A stretch of DNA of 64,000 nucleotides from Gigaspora margarita (taxonomy: Eukaryota; Glomeromycota; Glomeromycetes; Diversisporales; Gigasporaceae): the NCBI GenBank assembly GCA_009809945.1, contig WTPW01000193.1, positions 398,611 through 462,610 of the forward strand. Reading direction: 5' to 3'. Position 1 is the stretch's first letter; every line of letters begins with the position of its first letter. The notes below the pieces were generated by a model. That model ran no database searches, was not told the DNA's origin, and saw only the letters and a program-made list of their open reading frames with translations. The position numbers were made by a program, and so were the translations under genes. Below, piece by piece: positions 11,284-24,204 of this stretch.

Positions 11284-11752
11284 TAATGTAATGTACATCA
11301 CTAATTTTGCTTTATTATAAAATTAAAATTAATGTTTCTATTAACGAAAATTTGATAGATTATACCATATTATTGTTAACCTTATATATTTTATGTTAAT
11401 ATAGGTGTAATCTTTATCCAAGGAATTTATTATAAATTTGCACCATAACTATATAAACCAATTGTATAATAATTTATAGCAATGATTTTTAACTAGCATA
11501 GTATTTTATGTATGTTGTAAATGAATTTAGATTTTGGGGCATCTATTTATAAAAAAAATTTATGGGACTATTATTAAATTTGTGTAATAAAAAAATTAGG
11601 TTTGCAATATTTAATATATGGATAGAGAATTAATTTGATCAAAGTATTTAAACTACATCTGCAAATACTTTTTAATGAAATTTTATATAGCTCTATTAAT
11701 TTATATTAATGTTATATGAAGTTTTTTGTGTAGGTTTACAAACCCAATGTAA
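11284..11752 (+). other. 3' flank of the nucleoside hydrolase gene
   Basis: Very AT-rich, with no gene. It presumably holds the 3' UTR and polyadenylation signals; 'ttattataaaatt' at 11313 follows the stop closely, but no site can be fixed. Confidence 0.4.
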
Positions 11753-12378
11753 ACTTATATCACAGTCATTCTTCAACTTAATTACCAATTTATTTACACT
11801 TTTTGGTAATCTTATACGTAAAATAATAATTAAATCGAATTAATAAAATTATTTCTATATAATTACTAATATAGAATAATTAAATTAATATGATTTTAAA
11901 AGATGAAAAAGATTTATAACTTTTAAATTTGAAGGTATATTATCAACTGGTTGATCAAATTTAATAAATATTTTTACAAATCTGTTAAATTCAAAAAAAA
12001 AAAAAACATTTATTTAATTTGATCAAGCAGTATTAAAACTTTTGATTAAAATTATTATCTTTGAACTAAAATTTTATTTAAATTATTAATTAAGATATTT
12101 TTAGATGTTTCTAATATTTGGTACATTGATAAAGGTACAATTACTATGACAACAATTGGTCTCCTTTAATATTATTAACTTACTAAGAAATTTGTATACA
12201 AATTTTATATATTATTTTTTAATTTTCAACTATCTATTATATGATATATTAATAATATTTATTGTTATTTTTAAATTTTTACTTTGATAATTGATGATCA
12301 AGCAAGTTTTCTTTTTAATATACTTAAGTTTTTTATATTTTTAGCAATTACTTTCTTTGTTGTTTATTTTTATATTTT
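11753..12378 (+). repeat. Segmental duplication, copy A' (matches 1..1184)
   Basis: Same order and orientation as the start of the window, ending near 'tgtttatttttatattttta'. It lacks the MITE and some flanking sequence present in copy A. Because it lies directly 3' of the nucleoside hydrolase gene, copy A probably also marks the 3' flank of a related gene to the left of the window. Confidence 0.8.
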
Positions 12379-12581
12379 TAAATCTTTTTAATAGATTAAA
12401 ATTTTGTTATTTATCTACTTTTTTTATATATTTTTTTATTTCTTTTTAATTATTTATAATTTTATATTTGAGTTCCAAATATGTTTATAAAACTTTGTTA
12501 TAACTTTTTATAATTTTGTATTGGCTTACTAAACTTTTTTTGGATTTTGCTTTTTTTTTATTTATAAATAAATATTTATTA

Positions 12582-13070
12582 ATTGATAATCCGTTTCCAA
12601 ATAAGTAAGCCATACCTAGTAAATTGTGACGCGCAGATCTATATAATTTACTATATAAATTGCCAAGCCACAAATGCCACTTCATGACAAAGTGAAGTCA
12701 TTTTTCTACTAAGTAAATATATTTTCAATTTCTAAGTAATCTTGTGGAGGCTTTTGTATTCCCACTATATAGCTGACCTGGTTTTTGTACATCTTTTACC
12801 AACTGCTAATTAGTATTTACATGCTATAAATTTTAAAAATTAAATAAATTATAAAATTAATCTCATTTTCTGATTTTAATATAGTAATATCATTAAATCT
12901 GCTTAGTAGATGCAGAGATATTGCCATAAAATGATTTGTCAACTAATGTAAACAAACTATTGTTTACATGAAATGGCATTTTTGACTATAGTAAATCTCA
13001 TAGTCACGTGCATCACAATTTACTATATATGGTTATATGTGGTTCTCTTATTCAGAAAAGGATTATCAAT
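12582..13070. mobile_element. Foldback element with ~105-bp arms
   Basis: The left arm (12582..12686) runs attgataatccgtttcc...gccacttcatg. The right arm (12967..13070) runs catgaaatggc...aaggattatcaat. The pairing is imperfect, with 'agtaaattgtgacgcgc' facing 'gtgcatcacaatttact'. The ~280-bp centre is non-coding. Confidence 0.7.
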
Positions 13071-13724
13071 TAAATTTTTTTATTTGTTTTTTATTTTACT
13101 AAAAAATAATTTTTAAATTTTTTTTTGCTTCTTTTATATTTTTTTAAAATTTTTTAATTTTTTCACAGTTATGCTAATACTTTATTAGGATTTGTACTAT
13201 ATTGAGATAGTTATAAGAATTATAAAAAAAAAAACAATTTTTTACTATCTAATTTACAAATACTAGCTAACTCAGTTATTCAAAGAACATCCATATATGA
13301 CCTGCTATAGTGAGATTTTTCTCATATTATATACTATATGTTAAGCTATATAATATTTCTATAAAAAGTTCTCATATCCTGTTATAACTACTGCTTACTT
13401 TTTTATTATATTGCTTGCTAACCACTATTGATCTAGCAAGCTACTTCTTTTTTGACTATTTTTTAAATTTTATTTCAGGGCAATTTTTTACTCTTTCTGC
13501 TCTTCTTTTTTTCTTGTAATTTCACTCATTTTTTTTCTTCACTTTTTGTTATTTTTTTTGTCTATATTGCCTCTTTTTCTTAACTATAATCTTATATTTC
13601 TTCTCCTATTTTTGCAATAATTTGCACCTTACAATCCATATTCTGTCATGAATAAGCTCTATTCAAACTTTCTATATAGAAGCTAAAAATTTTGTGGCTT
13701 GTTTATTCAAGCTGAAAAGTGGTC
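13071..13724. other. T-rich stretch without a gene
   Basis: Poly-T and TTC-rich DNA. It may be the 3' untranslated part of the minus-strand retrotransposon remnant that follows, but no poly-A tail was recognised. Confidence 0.35.
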
Positions 13725-15120
13725 TTATTTCTTTAAGTTTTTATCCATTATTAGACCTCTTATCCAATACTCTTTTTTTTTTAACTTATTTGTTATACTA
13801 TCTTTTTCTAAACTTATGAGTGCTGCTTCTTTTTTTTTCTCTATGTTCTTAATGTTTTTAATTTTTCTTAGACTCATTTCTATACTGTAATCTTCAAAGT
13901 CTTTTATTAAATCTATTGATACTCTGCAACTTACAAAATGCTCTACTTTTTCTCCCTTTTTCTTACAAACTATACAGGTTATAGTATAATATATCTCAGG
14001 CTTTCTTCTGTTTAAAGTTTCTAAAACAGGTAGCAAATTATTTATATATTTGAGATTGAAAAGTTGTAAAGCATTTTTTCTTTTTGTGTAATTTTTATCT
14101 TTGTTCCATTTTCAAGAATTTTATAGAAAGTTGGCTAATATTGCAACTCAATACACTCTTGATAAGTTATACTATATTTTTCTATGAATAAAAGTCTATT
14201 CTGCTTTATTGACCAATTTTGTAAACATTTTAACAAAAGAATAAATTGGTTTTTTAATTGGGTTTTCTTCTATACATAGTTTATTTTAAAACCCTATATA
14301 CTGTCTGCATTTGGAATAATATGATGTTGTTTATTGGCTTTTTCTTTGGCTTTTTTTCTGCTATTTCATTAAAAACATTACCTGAGTAACTTTTAGCTTT
14401 TACTTATTGAATATGAAGCTGCTTCATATAGATTGTTTGAACTATTGTTATTACTAAACTGCTATTCTTGACTTTAAACCATTTTCTTATCCTTGTAGTT
14501 TTGAGCCCTTTTTTAATTGCCAATATTGCTACTTTGCTATCTGTTCTAATTTTTAAGCTTCTCTAATTCAGAGTTATTAAAAATCTGCTATGATAGCAAT
14601 GAGTTTCACCCTTGTTGAAGAAACTTACTTTTTAGTTGCACATATAGTTTGTCTAACATACTAATCTTCTTTATTTATTTGAACTATAATATATTCCATT
14701 TATATCCCATTTTTCTCCTTTTCTAATCTGAGTATTATCTGTATAATAAAGTATATTATCAATCTAACAATTTTGGTCTAACATTTTCTCAAACCAGAAC
14801 CTGTTTCATTTTTTTTAACTAACTTATTTATTATATATTTTTTCCAACTAGTACAATTTACTGACAAATTTGCTTTTTTTTAATTTTTTAGATCTTTCTT
14901 GATAGAACTACTTCTTTGTACTCTTCTTTTGCTAAGCTCTTTTCCAAAATTGGCATACCAAAGAGTGCCTGCAGGCTCTATTTTGAACTTTTAATCAAGT
15001 TTGTTATATTACTAAGAGATGTTCATTCTATAACATGTTGTTTGTATTCTTGTCTAGCTTTAGAACTATTTGTCTTGTATCTGTTATTGCTATTTTTACT
15101 TCTATATACATTTTGATTTC
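13725..15120 (-). pseudogene. Decayed non-LTR retrotransposon fragment: RNase H and C-terminal domain
   Basis: Read on the minus strand and crossing frames, the segments follow the order of an ORF2 C-terminus. A basic linker (…FGKELSKRRVQRSS…, ~14970..14890) comes first. Then come YTDNT (~14735) in the place of YTDGS, STRVKLIAI (~14610) for the catalytic-Glu helix, RTDSKVAI (~14540), and a degraded VKAKSYSGNVFNEIAEK (~14380) for the last motif, where Asp reads Glu. The last open part (13725..14036) ends with a CxxC…EHFVSC zinc motif. Several stops and frameshifts break it. No reverse transcriptase part was found upstream. It is distinct from, and older-looking than, the element at 24534..33200. 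Confidence 0.7.
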
Positions 15121-15384
15121 TGCACTTTTTTTATTTTTTTTTTATTTTCTAATTTAAATTAATTACTGCTCTTATCTTTTCATATACACTTTTTTTATTA
15201 CCTGGTTCTATAATAGCTCATGAAAAAGTAACATAGTTCTGATTTTTATCTATTATACTATATTCTGTCTTTATTTTTTTAGTAAAAGGATTTTTGATTA
15301 TCTGACTTTCAGAACTTTATAGATTTGTACCATGGGCTGCTTTGATTTGTTTTTATATTCATATTGACTTTCTATTTTATATGT

Positions 15385-16361
15385 CCTATTTTTGAAATTT
15401 ATAAGTAGAGCTTATTTTTTAAAAAAAATTTAAAGCTGGATAACTTATAATCTACTAGTTTGTTTTAAATGATTTTATTACCAAAATGTTCATCTCTTTG
15501 AGATGATTCCAATGGGCCTAAAACTATTAAAATCCAATTACAGTATTATAAGAAAATGCACTATCAAATAAGTAACATACCTGTAGAGTGAAGAAATTGG
15601 TTAGATCTATGTATAACCAATTTTTTTATCTACAAGTATATCACTTATTTAACTACACATTTTTTTATGATCTTGTAATTGAATTTTAATAATTTTGGGC
15701 TCATTGGAAATGTCTCAAAGAGATAAACATTTTTGTAGTAAAATTATTTAAAACAGACTAGTAGACCACAAGTTATTTAAGGGTAGAGGATACATAGATC
15801 AATTTTCATATGATATGTATGGCAAATCAAGACTTTATATAGAGAATAAAAATATACCACTGATAAAAATTTTTAAAAACACAATTAACTTTTTCAAAAT
15901 TTTATATTTTTTATAGATTAAAATATAAATGCTTTTTCTAAAGATATAATAAATTTTAATAAACAAATTATTTTAAAAAGTATATTTGTATATATTATAA
16001 AGTTTGCTGCGGTAGTCTCAAATTTGCTGGGATTGTACAAAATTGTTAATTTTGATTAGCTAGGTCATATGATTATTATATAATTTTTGTAAACAAAAAA
16101 TCAATACCCAATCTCTAACTACATATTTCTTAGTGAATAACTAACCAATATTAATGATTTTACTATCATTAGAATTACAAATACCTATTCTATAACTTCT
16201 AAAATAAATTTTAAAATAACTTATTTAATAAAATTTTCTTTAATTTTAAAAAGAAAAAATTTTTGCTATCAAGATCATATGAAAAATGATCTATGTATCC
16301 TCTACCCTTAACTTTAAATTTTTTAAAAAAATAAGCTCTACTTATAATTTCCAAAAATTGG
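15385..16361. mobile_element. Foldback element hosting a TTAA MITE
   Basis: The outer repeats are cctatttttgaaatttataa (15385) and its complement ending at 16361. Next inward is a large hairpin at 15436..15776: arms share 'ctactagt' / 'actagtag', 'ttaccaaaatgttcatctct' / 'agagataaacatttttgtag' and 'aaaatccaattacag' / 'cttgtaattgaatttt'. Each arm itself contains a small palindrome centred on 'atctctttgagat'. Removing 15781..16307 rejoins 'gttatttaa' to 'ctttaaatttttt'. Non-coding. Confidence 0.75.
15781..16307. mobile_element. TTAA-target MITE, 527 bp
   Basis: TTAA at 15777..15780 and 16308..16311 flanks TIRs gggtagaggatacatagatc and its complement (right end gatctatgtatcctctaccc). The TIRs extend to ~33 bp with 'ttttcatatga'. 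The first bases (GGRTAGAG) match the TTAA element at 1413..1769, so both belong to one piggyBac-like group. There is no transposase. Confidence 0.8.
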
Positions 16362-16483
16362 AGCATATGCTTTAAGATTAATTATAATAACCAAAAAATT
16401 TTTAGCTTGCTTGTATTTGTTGTTTTATAGCAAAGTTGCTTTTTCTTTAATATATTTGTGATAATATATTTATTTAATTAGTA

Positions 16484-17109
16484 TGGTCCAGTGCAGAAAG
16501 ATTTGTATCTCAAAAAATTTTGTAATTTCAACTCTAAGTAAAAGTTTTTATATTTTTGATTAATTATTAAAAATTTTTTAATATCAAATAAAATAGGGTT
16601 TAATCTAACTTATTATATTATTTTTATTATTATAACATTGTTTTATTTTAATAATTAAGCATGTACAATTTACTGAAATCAAAAAAAAAAGATATTTTTT
16701 TTTAAAAAAAAGATATTTTAAATAATTTTGCAACCAATATGCAGTTGTATGAGTTTGTACTATGCAANTGCATTAATGTGCATATGATAAAGATATGGTT
16801 AAAATTTGAGCAAAATTGAATTACTGTTTGTGAAGAAATTAAGCCTTTAAGCAAGACAATTTGATTTTTTTACTATATATGTATATATAAAAATTATAAA
16901 ATTACTATAGTAAATTATATAGTAAAAATTATTAAAAAAAGCTACTATTAATAAATTTTTTTATTGAATCAATAAAATTATCAAAAAAAAATTATTTTTA
17001 TTAATCCGATAACCTAATGATTATATTAAAATAAAAAATCCAAAATTAATTTATACAAAAAATATTTGATCAGAGCTGTTTGAGGTACAAATCATTTTGC
17101 ATCAGACTA
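16484..17109. mobile_element. Tc1/mariner-like MITE (family M1), copy 1, 626 bp
   Basis: The ends are tggtccagtgcagaaagatt and the complementary right end (ttgaggtacaaatcattttg then catcagacta). TA lies at 16482..16483 and 17110..17111. The TIR style and TA duplication fit Tc1/mariner. The body matches 58679..59305 almost end to end, and 48485..49740 minus its insert. There is no open frame of transposase size, so it is non-autonomous. Confidence 0.85.
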
Positions 17110-17370
17110 TAAGCTATTTTAATATACTAGCATTCTGTAAAGATTACTCTCTATTAATATATCTAAATATGTTACACTCTATTTCTAAATTTTTAATTTT
17201 ATAAACTATTTTATACAAAAGATCTTAATTTGAAAGTATACATTTTGTTGAGTCTAACATTTTTTGTGCTTGCTTTAATCTTATTACTATTGTTTTCTCT
17301 ATAATACCTCTGTCATTTAGTTTTATAAGCAACTTTGTAACATATAGCACACCAAGTCACTTCTCATCAA

Positions 17371-17460
17371 ATGCACCAAATTTGGCTAGATATATTCAAG
17401 GAACACCAAATTTGGCTAAATATATTCAAGATGTGCCAAATTTAGATTTGGCTAGATATA
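17371..17460 (+). repeat. 30-bp tandem repeat, three copies
   Basis: Unit 'caccaaatttggctagatat' plus 'attcaag..'. The third copy has a small internal duplication of 'aattt'. Confidence 0.75.
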
Positions 17461-17539
17461 ACATTTGTTATTTAGGAGATTCTATTAATGAATCTAAAAT
17501 ACAAGCATAAATAGAATATAGATAAGTATTGATTATAAT

Positions 17540-17892
17540 CAAAATTCATAAATTTTAGTTAAGCTTTAGGCCTGAGTTTTTTGATAACTAATGATTAGAA
17601 TTAGCTCAAATTTTTAGAGCAAATAGTATCAATATTGGTCTAAAACTTATTAAAATATCAGTAATTTTAACTGGTAGTTCTTGAATAATTGCTTGTATAT
17701 GATAATCTTTTTTTAAAAAAAACTGACTATCATATGCAAGCAATTATTCAAGAACTACTAGTTCAAATTTGCTGATATTTAATATGTTTTGAATGATATC
17801 GATACTATTTGTAATTAAAATTTGAACCAATTCTAATCACTGGTTATCAAGAAACTCAGTTCTAAGATTTAACTAAAATTTACGAATTTTGT
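17540..17892. mobile_element. Foldback element with ~166-bp arms
   Basis: The left arm starts 'attcataaattttagttaa' and ends 'gcttgtatatgataatc'. The right arm is its complement, with a ~15-bp A/T loop near 17711. Mismatches are moderate. No coding sequence. Confidence 0.75.
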
Positions 17893-17900
17893 AAACTATC

Positions 17901-19406
17901 GATATTACTATAAATCACTGAAAATAAGCAACCTCTAAAAATAAACACCTCTAACTGAAATTAGCTATGATCTATATAATTTAATATTATAAATCAAACC
18001 TTAAAACTTTGTGCAATCTACTTGGACTAATATTCAAAATAGTTCGATTATATTTGAAATTAATCTACAAGCTCAGTATTACAAGATCAGATTAGATCTT
18101 TGTTTATAATTAGACCTTTCATTTTGCTTTTTTTTTGTCTTTTTTTTATTTTTTAATTTTTTTTTTTTTATTTTAGCACTTTACAAGAACACCAACCTAA
18201 CTTCTCTGGTGCTTTGCAAGAAAACCAACAACTTTTTAGCACTTTGTAGGAACACTGATTTGATTTTGCAAGCCAACTCAGACTTCTGACACTTTGCAAG
18301 ATCACACAACTAATTTAGTTAAGTGCAAGTTTTTGCAAGTTTTTGCAAGTTTTCGCTTTATTTCTTTTTATTTGACTTATTATATTCTGGCACTTTGTAA
18401 AAATACTTTGCAAAAAACCAACCCAGACTTTTTTGGCATTTTGCAAACATTAACTTTGCTTTTGGCAATTTCTGAATTTGCAAGAACATGAATTCTTGCT
18501 TCAGAGAAATAGAGATTTGGGTTTCTTTATTTTTTTTATTAGGTTGCTTATATTTTTTTTCATTTATTTTTTTTTTTTTACTTATTTTTTAATTTTTATT
18601 TTATTATTTTTTTCTAACTTCTTCAGTAAAATAACACATCCTTGTATATTATTTTATGTACTTTACAAAAACACTAACACTAACTTTTTTGGTACTTTAC
18701 AAGAACAAACTAGATTTCTCTAGCAATTTGCAAGAATACCAACACTTTTAAGAAATGTTTTTTTTATTTTTTTACTTCTCTACTATTTTTAGAAAGTATT
18801 TAGAAAAAAAGAGCATAATGAAAGTAATAGACAATACAAAAGAAATGGTCAAAGCAAATACTAGAGTTAAAACAAAAGAGCGAAATAATAGCTAACTATG
18901 AGTGAGCGAAAATAAGTATATAGGACTAGTTTTTATAGAATTATATATGACAAAGTGTAAAAGTAACCAGTTTTATTTCATTTTTTTCATTTTTTTGGGT
19001 TTCATTTTTTTTGTAAAGAATATATATAATATATAATAAAATATATAATATTGATTAAAAATGTATATTTAATTTAAAATATAATGTATAATAATAATAA
19101 AAAAATATAAAATTTTATATTAAATTGTAAAATAATGCAAAAATTTGTGAAAACATTCAAAAATTTGCAAAAGCATAATTATGTAAATAAGTATATCATT
19201 TATTTATTTTTTTAAAAAATTTTGAAATTTTGCGAAATATTGTGAAATATTGTAATAATATGTAATATATTATCTTCTGTGATCCCTTTGTTAAAAACAT
19301 ATGTGATTAGAAATTTTCAGTAAAGATCATTCAAAATGTTTATCTAAAAATAAGCACACCCTACATATTGGGAGGGGGTACTTATTTTCAGCAATTTATG
19401 GTAATC
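17901..19406. mobile_element. TIR element carrying a TGCAAGAACACCAAC minisatellite (family C1), copy 1
   Basis: The ends gatattactataaatcactg (17901) and its complement (19372..19406, 'gcaatttatggtaatc') extend through 'aaaataag'. The interior (18168..18750) repeats degenerate units containing 'ctttgcaagaacaccaac' and 'ttctctggcac'. A second copy, reversed, starts near 62600: the marker 'tacaagatcagattagatct' at ~18083 is found in complement at ~63855. Frames across it are poly-Phe artefacts. Confidence 0.65.
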
Positions 19407-20510
19407 AATTTTTTATATTATCGATTATTACCAATTAAAAATCTATAATCAATTATAATTGATTAATTCTCAAATGATTACAATCAATAATAGATTTATT
19501 ACTTTCACACAAATTTTATGTAGATCGAATATATGTGATGCCAATTTTGATATAATTTATATAAACAACAAGGTGCCAATTTTATAGCTTATATAATAAA
19601 TTGTATGAATTTTTTAAATTTTAATGTCTTATTATTTTGATATTTGAACTTCTTAAAAAATTTTAACTGATAAGTTTAATAGAGCTAAAGATAAATATTT
19701 ATTTTTATCAATTATTATTAAATAATTCTTTAGATTTTATAGTTATAAGTCATTTAAAATTGTAAAAAAAATACTTTGCTTTAAAAATAAGTTATAGATT
19801 TATAAAATATAGGATAATAAAATATAAAATTATGGAGAAAAATGCTATTGCTAAAAAAATTTGGCCTTAAAGATACATTATTATAGATTTACAAAAATAT
19901 TTATTTATTAGTAATTTTCAAAAAATATATATTTTATAAATAAAACAAGGCACTTGATATATTCAAAGGGAGCTAGCTATATATACAATATAATATTTTT
20001 ACATAAACATAGTTGATAAATAATAAATCTACAATTATATAATTGTACAGTAAGTAATATTTGTATTTGAATAGATATTGACAATAGATATAATGTAATA
20101 ACCAATTAATATAAACTAAAAAGGCAATTAGGCTTGAACAGATAAAAGATAGCTCATTCTTGTTATAGTAAAATCCTAATATATAAAGTTTTGAATTATG
20201 AAATTATTAAAATTTAATTAGACATATATATATAGCATTGTTTTGATATATTCAATAAAGCATATGCAAGTTGTAATTATTTGTTTTTAATTTTTTGAAT
20301 TTTTAAATACATGAATTTTTTTTTATAGAAAAACAAATGAGTAAATAATTTATATACAATAATTAACTTATAGTTTTGTAGCAAGATTTTTAAAAGTTTT
20401 TTTTATAAAATAACTTACTATATTTTATACAAACTCTATATAATAATCTTTTTAAAAAAATTTTATAAATAGAAAGTTAAAATATAATAATAGATTTCTT
20501 GAAAGTTAGT
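19407..20510. other. AT-rich stretch, no gene seen
   Basis: Extremely AT-rich, with short inverted runs such as 'caattataattg' near 19452. No TIR pair, coding segment or RNA gene could be supported. Confidence 0.5.
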
Positions 20511-21250
20511 ACAGTTTGACCTCTCTATAGTTATAGTTATACCCTTTATATAAAAACCCAATATTGTACAATTGATTTAATAACCTTATTATAGTTACAA
20601 ATAATCTATAATCACTGTCACAAAAAAATTTGGGGGTTTTATCAATTTTATTAATAATAAATCTCATTATAATCACAAATTTTGACTAAATATGAATTAT
20701 AACATCTGATTGGCCAATATTCATATTAATGTTTATTTAAAATTTTTTATTAAAAATTCTTAAAGGTTGGATAGCAAATAACTATTGATATAGTAGTCTG
20801 ATTTGAATGAAACAACTACAAAAATTTTTGTCTTAATAAGACAATTCTAATGAAGCCAAGATCATTAAAATCTAAGCATAAGCTCCTGTGACTATTAAGA
20901 ATTTGTGTCATTTTGCATATTTAGAATTGATTAAATTTAAATATTTAAGTAAAAAATTCTTAATGACCTTAGCATCTTGTAACTAGATTTGGACAGTTTT
21001 AGACTCTTTAGAATTGTCTCATTGAGTTAAACACTCTGGTGGTCATTTTATCCAAATTGGATCACTTGATTAAAAGTTATTTACTATCAAACATTTTAAA
21101 TTTTTTAATAGTATTTCAAATATGCGAAAATAGATTACTTATTAGCCTTTGGTCATATGACCATAACAAGGTATTTTATTTATAGTCACACCTCTATATA
21201 ATTACCAAAATAGAGCACATCCAATTTGTGATTATAGAGAGGTCTATGTA
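20511..21250. mobile_element. pogo/Tigger-like TIR element with nested foldback
   Basis: The left end acagtttgacctctctatag (20511) and right end 'attatagagaggtctatgta' (21231..21250) share the ACCTCTCTATA core known from pogo-type Tc1/mariner TIRs. A second related pair follows inside ('cacctctatataattacc' at ~21187). The foldback 20776..21082 is nested in the middle: 'aaataactattgatatag' faces 'aaaagttattt', each arm with 'gtctt…aagac'-type cores. It has no transposase, so it is non-autonomous. Confidence 0.6.
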
Positions 21251-21800
21251 AAATAAATTGCATAAAATATAACAAATAAAAAAATAAAGTAAAGAAAGAT
21301 CAGATACATAAAAAAAAAAACATAATAATAAAAATATGCATATACCTTGTATAAGATTTCAAAAGGTATTATAATTATTCAGATTGATAGTATTTATAAA
21401 TAACATTATATATTATTAATTAGCAATAATAAGGAATAAAATAAAAGTAATTAATAATACAAGCTAATATTAGATATTAAGTATAAATACTATATAATCA
21501 AAGATAGAGTTTAATATTGTATAAGTAAATTATAATTGTAATAGATATAATTAGATGAAAATCAAATATATAGTATATAGAGAATAAAAAAAAATTATTT
21601 TTTAGTTTTTAATTTAATTCAAAAAAAGTAGTATAATTGAAAAAATTATATCACTAGGAACCAGAAACTGGTATGTGCCCAGAGCATAATATACAAACCA
21701 GAATTGTATAAGTCTAAAAGTATCAACATTTTAATACTTATTATATAATATAAAAATACTTATATTTGAAATAAAATCTATACTCTTTCCAACGATCACT
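21251..21800. other. AT-rich stretch, nothing recognised
   Basis: No coding frame, TIR or tandem structure could be supported. Confidence 0.4.
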
Positions 21801-21896
21801 TGTACACATAATTTTCAAAACCTTTAGTATTAATTTTGTATAAACCGAAGACATACTTGCATAGGTCCTACGGCAGCAACTATTATTTAGGAATAG

Positions 21897-22015
21897 AGTT
21901 AATTGACTATCTTGCTAGTAGCTTCAGAGTTTATCACTTACCACTTAACGGCGCTTGTCATTTAGAGGCAAAGTTAATAGACTGCCTGCTGACAAGTTCA
22001 GAGTTTATCACTCAC
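21897..22015 (+). repeat. Direct repeat of ~74-bp unit (two copies)
   Basis: 'gttaattgactatcttgct' and 'gttaatagactgcctgct' are each followed by 'agttcagagtttatcac' or a one-base variant. The surrounding 21800..22860 is less AT-rich than its neighbours and might be a relic of a gene, but no protein was recognised. Confidence 0.5.
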
Positions 22016-22859
22016 TAGTAGTAGGAATAGCCTTCCTGAGGTGTCTGCCATAAGGTAAAAGTAAAGGCAAATGAAGTGTATAAAGAAGAACCCACACTCC
22101 TTTCTTTCTACAAGTGAAACTTTCTTTTTAGCCTCCCACTCAGTTTTTTCTAAAATTTTTTCAAAAAGTGGTGATTTCGGCATACCCTCTCCAAAGATTA
22201 ATATTGTTTACATCTGAGAATGGAAACTCTAGTGCACGAAGTCACAAGAAGTCATGTGCTCATAATGCTGCCAGACACCCACGTGATGTCAGTGAATGAC
22301 TTATGTTTTTTGAATGGGTTTGTAATAAAATTTTCAATTGGTGGATCTCGCACCTCTTAGAAGATGTAGGGTTATGTGGTTATATTCTTCACTATAATAC
22401 AGTACTGAGACTATATAGAATATTATACTGTATAATTTTTACGAGTTTAGTATAGACTTTGACTATACCTATCTAGATTTATTTTGTTTTCTTTTTCTTT
22501 TTTCTTTTTCTGTTTGTTTTATTCTTTTCTTTCATTTTTCCTTTTTTCCTCTTTTTACTTTTTTCTCTTTATGCTTTGTCATTTTTTATTTGTTTTTGTT
22601 TTTTTTTATTTTCCATTTTTTTCTTTACATGCTCGTTGTGAAGAAGTTAAAATTTTAAGAAAAGAAAGACGGTTTTGATATAGCATCCAATACCTGTCAG
22701 TGATTGAAGGAATATAACTTGGAGGGTATACTCTGAGACTGGATCGAGACAAATATTTGGTATGGTGGATCGCTCTGGGTAGTTGACTTTGTTAATACTT
22801 GGAGAGTTTCTTTTAAATAGAACATTAGTAGTCATTTGTATTTATACAAAAGGCAGTTA

Positions 22860-24204
22860 GACTGCATAGTTCATTAATAAAAAGAGGCAAGATCGCTGAA
22901 TGCAAAAAATAAAAATACTTATATTTATATATATATTAAGTATATATATATATATAATACTATATATATTGATTTAATATATGTTTTTTTAAAAAAATCT
23001 TTTTTAATTATCAAAAATTATTATTCTAAAATATATGTTAAAAATACAAAATACTTTTGCATATATTAATTAAATAAAAGATATAAGATATTAATTAAAT
23101 ACATTAGCAAATTTAAAAGTAAAATATTTTGAAATAATTTGTAAAATACAAAAATGGCAAAATATTTTGAATTATTTTGAAAATTATTTTAAAATTTTTC
23201 AAAAGATTTTATTTTGAAATATTTTGAAAGATTTAAATTGATTTATTTTTTGGTTCTTATAAGACAAAAAAAATAACCTGTCTGTTTGAACTTTTACTTA
23301 AAAAATTTTTTAAATTATAAAGTTAAAATTTTATTTTAATATAGTTATGGTTCAGAAATACATAATTGATAAGTATAATTTTAAGTTATAGCACAAAATT
23401 TATAACAATCTATATATATGCTTAATAAAAATAATATATTTACTTTTAAGCTAATATTTGTATTCTTTATTATAGCTTATATTTATACTATTTATGTTTA
23501 TTTCTTTTATAACAAAACCTTTGAAGTATCTTATTTTGAATAGAAGTCTTACCTGGGTTGGGTTGACCAGTATGGGTCAGTAAATATGATGGGTTATACA
23601 GGGTATAGATCAAAATTGAGCTAATCTGGGTCAGATAGAATTAAAGAAAATCTTGCCAAAAAAAAAAAGATTTTGGCTAGAATTAAAGGCTAAATATATT
23701 TTTACAACCCATATATTATCAAAAACAAAATAATAAATTCAGATTAATTTATTTAAATTCAGATACTACTGGTATTTATAATCTGAATATAATTTACACC
23801 CGAATTTAACTTTATAAAAGGGTACATTTTAAAATATCTTAAGCATTAAATATTTTTTTAGTTTAAAAAATTTCCACTTCCAGATTTCCATTTGATCAAT
23901 AAAATGTTAAAGACCAATATGAATAAAGATTATTTTAAATATATTATTAATTTTATCTATTTTCTATAAAAAAAACTAATACAATAAATAGCACTAGAAA
24001 GTGCATATATCATCTATCTAACCTGGGTTGTGACCTGAGTTAAGAAATTTCAGATTGGGCTTAACACAGATCACTATTATTTAGAAAATACAAAAAGGCT
24101 AATCTTTACTTTTTTTATTTTTAACTAGATATCATCTTAAAAATTTATTATAAAATATTGCTTACAGTTTCAATATAAAATATAATTTTTGAATTACATA
24201 TCAT
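22860..24204. other. AT-rich stretch with GGGTYA-type repeats
   Basis: AT-rich DNA. At 23551..23660 and 24019..24075 there are 'acctgggttgggttgacc', 'gggtcag' and 'aacctgggttgtgacctg' stretches resembling the GGGTCA palindromes near 4184..5106. They are probably ends of a degraded repeat of the same type. No gene. Confidence 0.4.

Noticed and set aside
13699..13890. Plus-strand Phe/Ser-rich frame
   Set aside because: Antisense shadow of the minus-strand retrotransposon C-terminus.
18294..18723. Two plus-strand open frames
   Set aside because: Minisatellite and poly-T sequence; no protein signal.
22484..22678. Phe-rich plus-strand frame resembling a membrane protein
   Set aside because: Poly-pyrimidine tract; hydrophobicity is a composition artefact.
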